Shown: positions 1-6,174 of the stretch, piece by piece
Numbering within the stretch: the first letter of the stretch is position 1
Layout: each line of letters opens with the position of its first letter
Assembly (NCBI GenBank): GCA_947168785.1
Contig: CAMVNL010000129.1
Coordinates: forward strand, 1-6,646
DNA from: an uncultured Clostridia bacterium
Lineage (GTDB): Bacteria; Bacillota; Clostridia; Oscillospirales; Acutalibacteraceae
DNA: 6,646 bases
Reading direction: 5' to 3'
The notes under the pieces: model-generated
Databases searched by the model: none
Told to the model about the DNA's origin: nothing
Seen by the model: the letters and a program-made list of their open reading frames with translations, nothing else
Translations under genes and position numbers: made by a program

Positions 1-2
1 AA

Positions 3-56
3 GTGACGAAAACGTCACCTGAATTTCACTGGAATGTCACTTGAGAATGGTATGAT
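3..56 (+). promoter_or_regulatory. Promoter with four 11-bp-phased operator repeats, upstream of the first ABC operon
   Basis: An extended -10 element (TG at 48-49, TATGAT at 51-56) lies 28 bp before the GTG start of the ABC ATPase gene. No TTGACA-like -35 box exists at the expected place (28-33 reads ACTGGA). Instead, five-base elements begin every 11 bp: GTGAC at 3, GTCAC at 14, TTCAC at 25 and GTCAC at 36. The first two also form a perfect palindrome, GTGACG-AAAA-CGTCAC (3-18). The last repeat starts 15 bp upstream of the -10. Direct repeats at one-helical-turn spacing over a missing -35 are typical of activator sites for OmpR/PhoB-family response regulators. The regulator assignment is inference; the repeats and spacing are seen directly. 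The window edge may cut off more repeats. Confidence 0.65.
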
Positions 57-84
57 CCTCCCGTAAAGATGGGAGTGAACCGTT

Positions 85-831
85 GTGAAGCTGCTGAGGA
101 GAGAACAGAAGAAAAACATATACGAAGACGTCGCTTATGAAAATACCGTTGAAATTCAGAACGTGACAAAACGGTACAACATGGAAGGCGGCAATACCTG
201 TCTTGCGCTGGATCGGGTCAGCCTGACCGTTCCGCGCGGGGAGTTTCTGGCGATCGTCGGGACCAGCGGTTCCGGCAAATCCACGCTGCTGCATATTCTG
301 GGCGGCGTGGAGGAGCCTACCTCCGGCAGCGTGAAGGTCTGCGGACGGGAGCTGTACGAAATGGACGATAACGCGCTTTCTGCCTTCCGCTGCAAAGAGA
401 TCGGCATGGTGTTCCAGTTCTTCAATCTGATCCCCGTGCTGAACGTGGAGGAAAATATTGCCTTTCCCGTGATCGCGTCCGGCGGCAAGCCGGATTTCGG
501 CAAAACCTACCGGCTCTTAAAACGGCTGGGCATGGAAAAGTACCGGTACAACCTGCCGGGCCGGCTTTCCGGCGGACAGCAGCAGCGTATCGCGGTAGGC
601 AGGGCGCTAATGAACGAACCCGCGCTGATCCTGGCGGACGAGCCCACCGGCAATCTGGACACGAAAAACGGCACGGAAGTGATGGATCTGTTCCAAACGC
701 TGTGCCGTGAGAATGGGGCGACGCTGATCGTGGTGACGCACGACGAGCGGATCGCCGCACGGGCGGACAGGATCGTCCGCATTGAGGACGGCCGCGTCAC
801 TTCGGATGAGAAAAGAGCGCAAGCGGTATGA
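85..831 (+). CDS. ABC transporter ATP-binding protein (BceA/LolD/MacB-type exporter ATPase)
   Basis: This 248-residue cytoplasmic ATPase should power the FtsX-like permease encoded directly downstream. All nucleotide-binding motifs are present: Walker A GTSGSGKST (59-67), the Q-loop glutamine at 111 (VFQFFNL), signature LSGGQ (161-165), Walker B LILADE with catalytic E186, the D-loop GNLD (189-192) and the H-loop H219. The length fits the MacB/BceA/LolD class. The GTG start at 85 is preceded by GGGAG at 71-75 with 9-nt spacing. It gives about 20 charged residues before the first ABC strand, a little longer than in the second ATPase of this window (5488-6171), and no in-frame ATG fits better. 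The gene ends in an ATGA overlap with the permease, implying translational coupling. In this family such ATPases serve antimicrobial-peptide sensing or detoxification, or lipoprotein or peptide export; which applies here cannot be read from the sequence. Confidence 0.95.
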   Translation: MKLLRREQKKNIYEDVAYENTVEIQNVTKRYNMEGGNTCLALDRVSLTVPRGEFLAIVGTSGSGKSTLLHILGGVEEPTSGSVKVCGRELYEMDDNALSAFRCKEIGMVFQFFNLIPVLNVEENIAFPVIASGGKPDFGKTYRLLKRLGMEKYRYNLPGRLSGGQQQRIAVGRALMNEPALILADEPTGNLDTKNGTEVMDLFQTLCRENGATLIVVTHDERIAARADRIVRIEDGRVTSDEKRAQAV

Positions 832-2222
832 AAACGATTCTGTGGCTGGTCCTGCGGGAAATGCGGCAGGAAAAAAGACATACCGTTCTGCTTTGCGCTG
901 TCATCGCGCTGGCGGAGGCAAGTTTGTTTTCCGTCCTTGTGCTCGGCGGCGGGTATTGGCGCTGTTTTCTTGAGCAGGCGGTGCTCGCCGGTAAAGAGCC
1001 GCTTGCGCTGGCGAAGGACGGCGTCGCGGACGTGATCGGCATGCTGCTGGCGCTGGTATTTCAGTTCTGGTACGGCAACACAGGCAATGTCAAAACGCGC
1101 GCATGGGATATCCTCTCCGGGGAAGCGGCGCTGAAAAACCTGTCCGCGTTTATCCTTTTGACGTCTCTTGTCTCGTTGATTGCCGTTACCTGTGCGGTGG
1201 ATCTGCTGCTTTCCGTTCATCGGAATCAACGCAGGCATTTTTTGAATTCCCTGTTGGTGGGCAGCTCCGACCTGAAGTTTGTTCGTCGGTATGCGGTCAT
1301 GCAGGCTTTGTGCATATGGATAGCGGCGACGCCCGTTGTCGTACTCTTTGATACGGCGGAGCTGCTGACGCTCAGAGGGTGCGCTTCCGTTTATTTTGAT
1401 CGGTTCATCGGGGCAAGTCCGCCCGTCGATATCCGGGGAAGCCTGCCGTTTGCCGCAGGGACGGCTTTGTTTACGCTGGGGCTGACGATCTGCGGTTTTC
1501 GGAAAAACGCCGGAGGGCTTTCCGTTAAAACGGCGGCGCAGCTGTCCAGACAGCGCGTCGGCGCGCAGCTTGGGATCAGCACTTTTACAAGCGATCCGGG
1601 ATATTATCGTGTCCTCGGCCTGCCGCACTACGTTGCGCTGCGCAATATCGAGGACCGCTTCGGGCGATATCTGAAAATATTCTTCATGATCACGCTGAAT
1701 CTGTCTACGTTGGGGTGTATGCTGCTTTTGACCTTTATCCGGAATTACGCGGCGCAGGCCTCCGGCTTATCGCCCTCCGTAAATCTGGTTTTAAGAGCCA
1801 ACGAATTTTTGTTCTGTGCTTCCTCCGCCGCCACCCTGCTGATCGCCGCGGTGGGCACGGTAGGCGGCGTGATCTCGCATATCGTATCCAACACACCGGA
1901 ATACGCGCAGCTGCGGGCGGCGGGGGCGTCTCTTCGGGTGATCCGCCGCTGTGCCCGCCGGGAAGGCGCATTGTGCGTCGCGATCAGCCTTGCGGTCAGC
2001 ATATTCTGGACGGTTTTGCTCCTCATGCTGTTCATCAATGTTTACGATCCCATGCTATCCGGGAAGGGACTTGATTTCAGCGGCGTTCTGAAACCGTTGG
2101 CTGTTCTCTGCTCGTTCTCGCTGTTCTACAGTACGGCGGTACTTTCCTCGGCGTGGATCACCGGCCGGAAATTGGATCGGATCGACCTTCTGAAGGAGCT
2201 GAAGGAAATCGCGTATACATAG
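828..2222 (+). CDS. FtsX-like ABC transporter permease, eight predicted helices
   Basis: This 464-residue integral membrane protein starts on an ATG overlapping the stop of the ATPase gene (ATGA at 828-831), so the two are almost certainly one transporter. Hydrophobic segments fall near residues 18-40, 104-130, 155-175, 207-223, 281-303, 326-350, 381-403 and 422-443, giving two four-helix halves. Each half begins with a basic amphipathic stretch (LREMRQEKR at 9-17; ALRNIEDRFGRY at 270-281). Each also carries the FtsX-type loop with a glycine-containing turn after the second helix (LLVGSSDLKFVRRY; LRAAGASLRVIRR). That loop normally touches the ATPase. The two-half layout resembles duplicated FtsX permeases. 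There is no large extracytoplasmic domain like that of BceB, the longest outside loop being only about 60 residues. The substrate is unknown. Confidence is high for the class and low for any particular function. Confidence 0.88.
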   Translation: MKTILWLVLREMRQEKRHTVLLCAVIALAEASLFSVLVLGGGYWRCFLEQAVLAGKEPLALAKDGVADVIGMLLALVFQFWYGNTGNVKTRAWDILSGEAALKNLSAFILLTSLVSLIAVTCAVDLLLSVHRNQRRHFLNSLLVGSSDLKFVRRYAVMQALCIWIAATPVVVLFDTAELLTLRGCASVYFDRFIGASPPVDIRGSLPFAAGTALFTLGLTICGFRKNAGGLSVKTAAQLSRQRVGAQLGISTFTSDPGYYRVLGLPHYVALRNIEDRFGRYLKIFFMITLNLSTLGCMLLLTFIRNYAAQASGLSPSVNLVLRANEFLFCASSAATLLIAAVGTVGGVISHIVSNTPEYAQLRAAGASLRVIRRCARREGALCVAISLAVSIFWTVLLLMLFINVYDPMLSGKGLDFSGVLKPLAVLCSFSLFYSTAVLSSAWITGRKLDRIDLLKELKEIAYT

Positions 2223-2227
2223 ACAAT

Positions 2228-2270
2228 GTGACGGAAACGTCACCGGAAATTCATTTTCACTCGCTATAAT
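2228..2270 (+). promoter_or_regulatory. Promoter with three 11-bp-phased operator repeats, upstream of the LRR gene
   Basis: A consensus -10 box TATAAT lies at 2265-2270, 34 bp before the LRR start codon. The expected -35 position (2242-2247, ACCGGA) is not a -35 box. Repeats begin at 2228 (GTGAC), 2239 (GTCAC) and 2250 (TTCAT), again 11 bp apart, and the last starts exactly 15 bp upstream of the -10, as in the promoter at 3-56. The 27 bases from 2228 match those from 3 at 23 positions, including the palindrome GTGACG-N4-CGTCAC (2228-2243). The only architectural difference is one fewer 11-bp unit here. A shared activator is inferred. No clear transcription terminator separates this promoter from the permease gene upstream. 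Confidence 0.68.
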
Positions 2271-2304
2271 AAAGACAGAAAAGGTAAAGGAAGGAGTTTC
2301 TGCT

Positions 2305-3570
2305 ATGGAAAACGGGAAAAACCGTACAAAAACCGTTCTGAAAATTTTCGCCGCGCTCTTTGCCGCCGCGCTTCTCTTTTTCCTCATACTGTCGCTGCTC
2401 TACATAAATCACGGCGAGTGCAGCGACGAAAAAGGCAATCTGACCACCTGGCGGGTCGATCTGTTCGGCACGCTCACCATCGAGGGCGAGGGCGATATGA
2501 CGGACAACCTGGGAGAACGGATCTCCTTCGCCTATGTTGATCACGGTCCCTTTTCCTCTTATATGGACGAAACAAAATTCATCCGCAGGGTGAAGCTCGG
2601 GGACGGCCTTACAAGCATCGGGCGGTTCACGATACCGGGGCTCCGGCGGGTACGCAGCCTGACGATCCCCGAAAACGTGACGCGCATCAACGAACGGGCG
2701 TTTGAAGGAATGGGGCTCAGGGAGCTGCACATCCCGGCAAAGGTGACCGGGATCGCCCCCGACGCGTTTGATTACTGCCGGGATCTGGTTTCCATCACCG
2801 TGGACGAAGAAAACCCCGCGTTCACCGCTGTGGACGGCATTCTTTACAACAAAGAAAAAACCGCGCTGCTGCACTATCCCGCCAACAAAAAAGGCGCTGT
2901 GTACACCGTAGACGCGCAGGTGAAAGCCGTCGGCGACCACGCGTTTATCCAGTGTGAACACCTCACAGCCGTCGAGCTACCGGCGGGGCTGACCTCCATC
3001 GGCGACAGCGCGTTTGCCTACAGCGAAGGGTTAACGGAGCTGCACATTCCGGAGGGCGTTACAAAGCTCGGCGATTGGGCGTTTTATTCCTGTATCGGAA
3101 TCAACGATATCACAATACCGGATTCCGTAACCGCGCTTGGCGCCCATATGTTCAGCTGGTGCGAGAGCCTGCAAACCGTTCAGCTCCCGGCGGGGCTCAC
3201 AGCACTGCCGGACGGGATTTTCGAAGGCTGCAAAAGCCTGAAAACGGCGGCGCTCCCGGCGTCCCTGAGGGTGGTGGAACGGCACGCCTTTCACGGCTCC
3301 GGCATAGAGGAGATCACGCTGCTCGAGGGCGTGACCGAGATCGGCACAAACGCGTTTTATGACTGCGAAACGCTCAAAAGCATCACGATCCCGAAAAGCG
3401 TTTCTAAGCTGGGGCTCTACCCCTTCGGCGACTGCGACGCGCTCACGGACGTGTATTTCGGCGGGACCAAGGAACAGTGGAACACGCTGCTGGACAACGC
3501 AAAAAAAGAAACAGGGGACGTAACAGGCATTGAACGCGGGGCCATCAGCGTGCATTTCGCTCAAAACTGA
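2305..3570 (+). CDS. BspA-like leucine-rich-repeat protein with N-terminal membrane anchor
   Basis: This 421-residue protein has a basic N-terminus (MENGKNRTKTVLK) and one hydrophobic helix at about 13-33, so it is predicted to be anchored with the rest outside the cell. No convincing lipobox or LPXTG sorting signal is present. Residues 47-60 carry the WRVDLFGTLTIEGEG motif common at the start of BspA-type repeat regions. About ten LRR_5 repeats of roughly 23 residues follow (91-379), each with the pattern L-x-x-(I/V)-x-(I/L)-P-x-x-(V/L)-T-x-(I/L)-G-x-x-A-F. A longer irregular unit occurs at 161-219. A cap with VYFGGTKEQWN (383-393) closes the domain. The ATG is preceded by AAGGAG at 2291-2296 with 8-nt spacing. 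In this family such proteins act in adhesion or protein binding. The ligand is unknown, and the shared promoter layout suggests co-regulation with the preceding transporter. Confidence 0.9.
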   Translation: MENGKNRTKTVLKIFAALFAAALLFFLILSLLYINHGECSDEKGNLTTWRVDLFGTLTIEGEGDMTDNLGERISFAYVDHGPFSSYMDETKFIRRVKLGDGLTSIGRFTIPGLRRVRSLTIPENVTRINERAFEGMGLRELHIPAKVTGIAPDAFDYCRDLVSITVDEENPAFTAVDGILYNKEKTALLHYPANKKGAVYTVDAQVKAVGDHAFIQCEHLTAVELPAGLTSIGDSAFAYSEGLTELHIPEGVTKLGDWAFYSCIGINDITIPDSVTALGAHMFSWCESLQTVQLPAGLTALPDGIFEGCKSLKTAALPASLRVVERHAFHGSGIEEITLLEGVTEIGTNAFYDCETLKSITIPKSVSKLGLYPFGDCDALTDVYFGGTKEQWNTLLDNAKKETGDVTGIERGAISVHFAQN

Positions 3571-3677
3571 CGGGATCGGGTTTGATCTGCGGTACCGCGG
3601 CGCCGATTCCGCTATTCAGAAGAACTCCGCGCATGCAGAGGAAGATAAAAATGTCATTTCAGTCTTTCATACGATCA

Positions 3678-3703
3678 GGATTTATGTTACACAACAGATG
3701 ATT
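3678..3703 (+). repeat. First copy of a 26-bp promoter-like motif
   Basis: The 26 bases here match 4165-4190 at 23 positions, sharing the core ATGTTACAC and ending in TGATT. The second copy forms the -10 region of the phosphotransferase promoter. Here the -10 equivalent is TACACA (3688-3693), with a TTTCA-containing -35-like stretch at 3665-3669, so it may be a weak or dead promoter. Similarity stops at 3703, where the transporter remnant begins, with no ribosome binding site or start codon at a useful distance. It may be a transplanted promoter at a deletion junction or an operator for a shared regulator. Confidence 0.5.
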
Positions 3704-3927
3704 ATACCGCGACACAGTCCGCGGCGATTTTCGGCCCTGTGGCCGTCGGCAGGATGTTTGACGTCACGGCGAAATTCACTGCGGACGGCGCGCCGAACTA
3801 TTGGTCGCTGTTTGTATTTTGCCCGGTTTGCTTTATCCTTGCGCTGACTTGCATGGCTTTTGTCCGGCATGGGGAAACCGACACGATCTCCCGGGAGACG
3901 ATTCGGGAGATCCGCAGCGAGGATTGA
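3704..3927 (+). pseudogene. 3' remnant of a major-facilitator transporter (nucleoside:H+ symporter-like)
   Basis: The frame ending at the TGA at 3925-3927 reads about 73 residues beginning near ATQSAAIFGPVAVGRMFD. It continues with a short polar stretch containing DGAPNYW, one strongly hydrophobic helix (about 3799-3858), FVRHGE and a charged tail. From memory, this follows the C-terminal end of NupG/XapB-type nucleoside symporters: a glycine-containing helix, then G(K/R)xxxxxT..NG..(D/N)W, a last helix and a basic end. Family members are about 400 residues with 12 helices. Here the upstream part is missing, and the same frame closes at a TAA at 3646-3648. The nearest in-frame ATG (3754) falls inside the helix-loop and has no clear ribosome binding site. 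A 5' deletion that left only the tail is the simplest reading. The family assignment is moderate; that this is a fragment is more certain. Confidence 0.55.
3885..3912. repeat. 9-bp inverted repeat at the end of the transporter remnant
   Basis: GATCTCCCG (3885-3893) and CGGGAGATC (3904-3912) are perfect inverted copies around a 10-base loop. The structure lies in the last codons of the transporter remnant. No T-run follows, so it does not look like a standard intrinsic terminator. It could be a weak RNA stem or coincidence. Confidence 0.35.
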
Positions 3928-4006
3928 GCTGCGGGACCGGCAGCGCTTCTTCCGCTTTACGGCAGAGCGCCGCGCCGGCGGCAGATATCACAAACGCTTC
4001 ACGTTG

Positions 4007-4092
4007 GCGGAGGGCGGTTCTCCGCGATTGATACAGATCTGAAACAACCTCTTCTCCTTCTCCCTGCGGATCGGAGAACCGCCCTCCGATCC
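4007..4092. repeat. 17-bp perfect inverted repeat with nested hairpins
   Basis: Arm one (4008-4024) and arm two (4072-4088) are exact reverse complements across a 47-base spacer. Each arm is also part of its own hairpin. GCGGAG (4007-4012) pairs with CTCCGC (4020-4025) around a 7-base loop. GGATCGGAG (4068-4076) pairs with CTCCGATCC (4084-4092) around another 7-base loop. The region can therefore form either one long stem or two small hairpins. Neither is followed by a T-run, so a standard terminator is not supported. It resembles the ends of a small palindromic intergenic element of about 86 bp; no transposase or clear target-site duplication was seen. Confidence 0.6.
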
Positions 4093-4151
4093 CACCCTTG
4101 TTCCACGGCATTGCGGCAGGGAACCGGGAAAACTAAAATAAATTTTTCTTC

Positions 4152-4190
4152 TTTTCAAATATTGGGATTCATGTTACACTACAGGTGATT
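4152..4190 (+). promoter_or_regulatory. Predicted promoter of the phosphotransferase-ABC operon
   Basis: An extended -10 element (TG at 4172-4173, TACACT at 4175-4180) sits 17 bp downstream of a weak -35 box, TTTTCA (4152-4157), in an AT-rich stretch that contrasts with its GC-rich surroundings. The start codon follows 30 bp after the -10. The -10 region (4165-4190) is the second copy of the 26-bp motif found at 3678-3703. It lacks the TCAC repeats of the promoters at 3-56 and 2228-2270, so this operon is probably under different control. Confidence 0.6.
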
Positions 4191-4210
4191 TTTCTTCTGG
4201 AGGAATATCT

Positions 4211-5179
4211 ATGGAGCAGCGGACGAAACGCCCCGTTACGGCGAAAGAGGCGCGTGAATATGCAAAAACCGTGCTGGAGCGGGAATGGTCCTGCGCGGTG
4301 ACGGAGATCCGCCTGATCGGCGGGGGATCCTTCGGCCTTGTGTTTGAGGCGACGACGGATCAGGTGCCGTATCCGGTCATTTTGAAGGGGTTCCGCTGTG
4401 ACGGAATGTGCCTGCGGGAGGCGCGCGAGCTGCGTCTTCTTGTGCGGGACAGTGCTGTAAAGGTGCCGGAGGTATATTTTACCTTCGCCGCGACAAAGCA
4501 AGCACCGATGGATTTCCTCTGCATGGAAAAGGTGGACGGGACCAACTGCTTTACGGATTTCGGCAAGCTCCTATGTTCAAAAAGGGAAAAGGAGCGATTC
4601 GCCGACGAGGTAACGACCGCCGCCCGCCACTGGCACACGCAGACGAACGACAAGTTCGGGCTGATCGGCAGCGCCGTTTACGACACGTGGCCGGATTTTT
4701 ATAAGCCGTTTGCGTCGGAAATACTGGAGGAGGCACGGCGAATGGCTTCGGTGGGGCGGCTGGGCAGGCGTGCGCTTACCGCCATGGAGTGCGGATGGAC
4801 GCATTTCGACGCCATATTCTGCGAGCCGGTGGGAAAGGCCTGTCTCATTCACGGCGACCTGAACGTGATGAATATCATGTCCGATAAAAAGCTGCATATG
4901 ACGGCGATCATCGACCCACTGGAAAGCAAGTGGGCGGACCCGGAATATGAGCTGTTTCAGATGCGCAACCTCACCGGGAATCTGTTTGGTCTGTATGAGA
5001 CCTACAAACGAAAATACCCGGTTTCCGAAAACTGTGACGTAAAAACAGCGTTCTACGCGCTCTACCATGAGGTTTATACCTATATCCGCACCGGCAGCCG
5101 GATCCACTGGTACCTGCCGCAGATGGTAAGACGGTTTGAAAAGGATCTCCGCAAAAGCGGACTTACCGTATTGCAGTGA
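4211..5179 (+). CDS. Aminoglycoside/choline-kinase-fold phosphotransferase (APH family)
   Basis: This 322-residue cytoplasmic protein has the small-molecule kinase fold. It shows a glycine-rich loop IGGGSFGLVFEA (36-47), an ATP-binding lysine in VILKG (K59) and a likely partner glutamate E70. The catalytic loop is HGDLNVMNI, with H214, D216 and N221, and IIDPLES carries the metal-binding D235. WADPEYEL (241-248) matches the conserved (G/A)DPxxDL region of this family. All key residues are present, so it should be an active kinase. Length is normal for the family. The ATG at 4211 follows GGAGGA (4199-4204) with 6-nt spacing. The acceptor could be an aminoglycoside, another antibiotic, choline, an amino sugar or a lipid-linked sugar; the sequence does not decide. 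It heads a tight set with a small membrane protein and an ABC exporter, which may point to modification of, or protection against, the exported compound. Confidence 0.88.
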   Translation: MEQRTKRPVTAKEAREYAKTVLEREWSCAVTEIRLIGGGSFGLVFEATTDQVPYPVILKGFRCDGMCLREARELRLLVRDSAVKVPEVYFTFAATKQAPMDFLCMEKVDGTNCFTDFGKLLCSKREKERFADEVTTAARHWHTQTNDKFGLIGSAVYDTWPDFYKPFASEILEEARRMASVGRLGRRALTAMECGWTHFDAIFCEPVGKACLIHGDLNVMNIMSDKKLHMTAIIDPLESKWADPEYELFQMRNLTGNLFGLYETYKRKYPVSENCDVKTAFYALYHEVYTYIRTGSRIHWYLPQMVRRFEKDLRKSGLTVLQ

Positions 5180-5196
5180 CAGAGAAGGAAAGGAAG

Positions 5197-5484
5197 ATGG
5201 GAATGACACCAATGCTTTTTTCAATAGAACCGCTTTCGGTGCGTGTAAGACGCGGTTATCGTTTCAAATCTCCCGCGCTTTTCGTTTTGTGCATGCTCCT
5301 CACGGTCACGGGCGCTTTAACCGCGCATAAACCCGAGAGGATTTGGAACCTCCTGCACCGGAATACCGACCGCAAAGAGGGACCGTCTGAGCGCACCCTG
5401 CCTGTCATCCGGATCTGTGGAGCGGTTCTGTTTGTCGCCGGGATGGCTTTGGTACTTGTCGATCTGTTTCTGATCAAGGAGTGA
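5197..5484 (+). CDS. Small two-helix membrane protein, DUF6199-like
   Basis: This 95-residue protein has hydrophobic helices at about 25-44 and 71-93 joined by a polar loop. The loop pattern, HKPERIW followed about 13 residues later by PSERTLPVIRICG, resembles from memory the small DUF6199 family, whose members have P..W, then EPS and R.GG before a second helix. The match is tentative and no function is proven. The preferred start is ATG 5197, with AAGGA at 5185-5189 and 7-nt spacing. ATG 5203 with AAGGAAG is nearly as good. The GTG at 5176 would overlap the previous gene by 4 bp (shared GTGA) but has no ribosome binding site. The stop is only 3 bp before the next ATG, so it is translated together with the ABC ATPase and may be an accessory subunit of that transporter. 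Confidence 0.75.
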   Translation: MGMTPMLFSIEPLSVRVRRGYRFKSPALFVLCMLLTVTGALTAHKPERIWNLLHRNTDRKEGPSERTLPVIRICGAVLFVAGMALVLVDLFLIKE

Positions 5485-5487
5485 AGA

Positions 5488-6171
5488 ATGATGGAAATAC
5501 TGAGAGCGGAGCACCTGACGAAGATCTACGGCAAGGGAGAGACCGCCGTGCGTGCGCTGGACGACGTTTCTTTCAAGGTGGAGGCCGGGGAGTTCATCGC
5601 GGTGGTGGGCTCCAGCGGTTCGGGAAAATCCACCCTGATCCATATTTTAGGCAGCGTGGATACGCCTACCTCCGGCAAGGTGTTTATGAACGGGCAGGAC
5701 GTGTTCGCCCAAAACAGGGATAAGCTTGCCATTTTCCGCAGACGGCAGGTGGGTATTATCTACCAGTTTTACAATCTCATCTCCCGGCTGACGGTGGAGG
5801 AGAATATCCTGCTGCCGGCGCTGCTGGACGGCCGTGAGATCGACCGAACATACTTTAACGAACTGATCGAAATGCTGGGGTTAAAGGGACGGGAACACGA
5901 CCTGCCCGCGCAGCTCTCCGGCGGTCAGCAGCAGCGGGTAGCCATCGGGCGGACGCTGATCACCAGCCCCGCCATCGTGCTGGCGGACGAGCCCACCGGC
6001 AATCTCGACCAGAGAAATACCCAGGAGATCATGGAGCTGTTCAAGACCACTCACCGGAAGTATGAACAGACCATCATCATGATCACCCACGATGAGAACA
6101 TCGCCCTGCAGGCGGACCGCATCCTTGCCATCGAGGACGGCCGCATCGTAAATGACATAAGGATTCGGTGA
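5488..6171 (+). CDS. ABC transporter ATP-binding protein, second copy
   Basis: This 227-residue cytoplasmic ATPase is a clear paralogue of the one at 85-831. Walker A is GSSGSGKST (41-49), the Q-loop glutamine is 93 (IYQFYNL), the signature LSGGQ is 143-147, Walker B IVLADE ends in catalytic E168, and the H-loop is H201 in THDEN. The two proteins share long stretches around these motifs, and the TPTSGKV turn (59-65) resembles EPTSGSV (78-84) of the first. The ATG at 5488 follows AAGGAG (5476-5481) with 6-nt spacing; the next codon is also ATG (5491). It lacks the extended N-terminus of the first copy. The permease starting at 6175, 3 bp after its stop, is the expected partner. Family roles are export or sensing of peptides or lipids; the substrate here is unknown. 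Confidence 0.95.
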   Translation: MMEILRAEHLTKIYGKGETAVRALDDVSFKVEAGEFIAVVGSSGSGKSTLIHILGSVDTPTSGKVFMNGQDVFAQNRDKLAIFRRRQVGIIYQFYNLISRLTVEENILLPALLDGREIDRTYFNELIEMLGLKGREHDLPAQLSGGQQQRVAIGRTLITSPAIVLADEPTGNLDQRNTQEIMELFKTTHRKYEQTIIMITHDENIALQADRILAIEDGRIVNDIRIR

Positions 6172-6174
6172 CGT

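Larger units (their letters stand above)
3571..4210. other. 640-bp stretch without an intact gene
   Basis: No reading frame here has both a good ribosome binding site and recognisable protein content. It holds a decayed transporter tail (about 3704-3927), a promoter-like motif present twice (3678-3703 and 4165-4190) and a long inverted repeat (4008-4088). A promoter for the next operon closes it. The first 100 bases include a small GCGGTACCGC palindrome (3589-3598) with no T-run, so no canonical terminator of the LRR gene was found. The mix of a gene fragment and repeats suggests a site of past rearrangement. Confidence 0.7.

Noticed and set aside
507..1628. Long open frame on the minus strand (373 codons)
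   Set aside because: It lies antisense to the well-supported ATPase and permease genes, has no recognisable motifs and is a product of high GC at third codon positions.
2257..2961. Minus-strand open frame of 234 codons opposite the LRR gene
   Set aside because: The plus strand shows clear LRR repeats, a good ribosome binding site and a promoter; the antisense frame has none of these.
3651..3701. Sixteen-codon frame with an AGAGGAAG ribosome-binding-like site
   Set aside because: It is too short to call as a gene alone. It is mentioned only through the repeated motif; a leader peptide is possible but unsupported.
3763..3779. GTCAC and TTCAC elements inside the transporter remnant, resembling the phased operators
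   Set aside because: Spacing is 12 rather than 11 bp, there is no -10 box at 15 bp, and the bases encode part of a recognisable transporter tail.
4068..4092. Nine-bp hairpin considered as an intrinsic terminator
   Set aside because: The following bases (CACCCTTGTTCC) are not a T-run, and the same holds on the other strand.
3928..4188. Stop-free frame of about 87 codons after the transporter stop
   Set aside because: It has no suitable start or ribosome binding site, crosses the inverted repeat and shows no protein-like pattern except its last codons, which belong to the repeated motif.
4211..5179. Naming the kinase as a specific aminoglycoside-resistance enzyme
   Set aside because: Only the general fold and catalytic residues are visible; acceptor specificity cannot be read from them.
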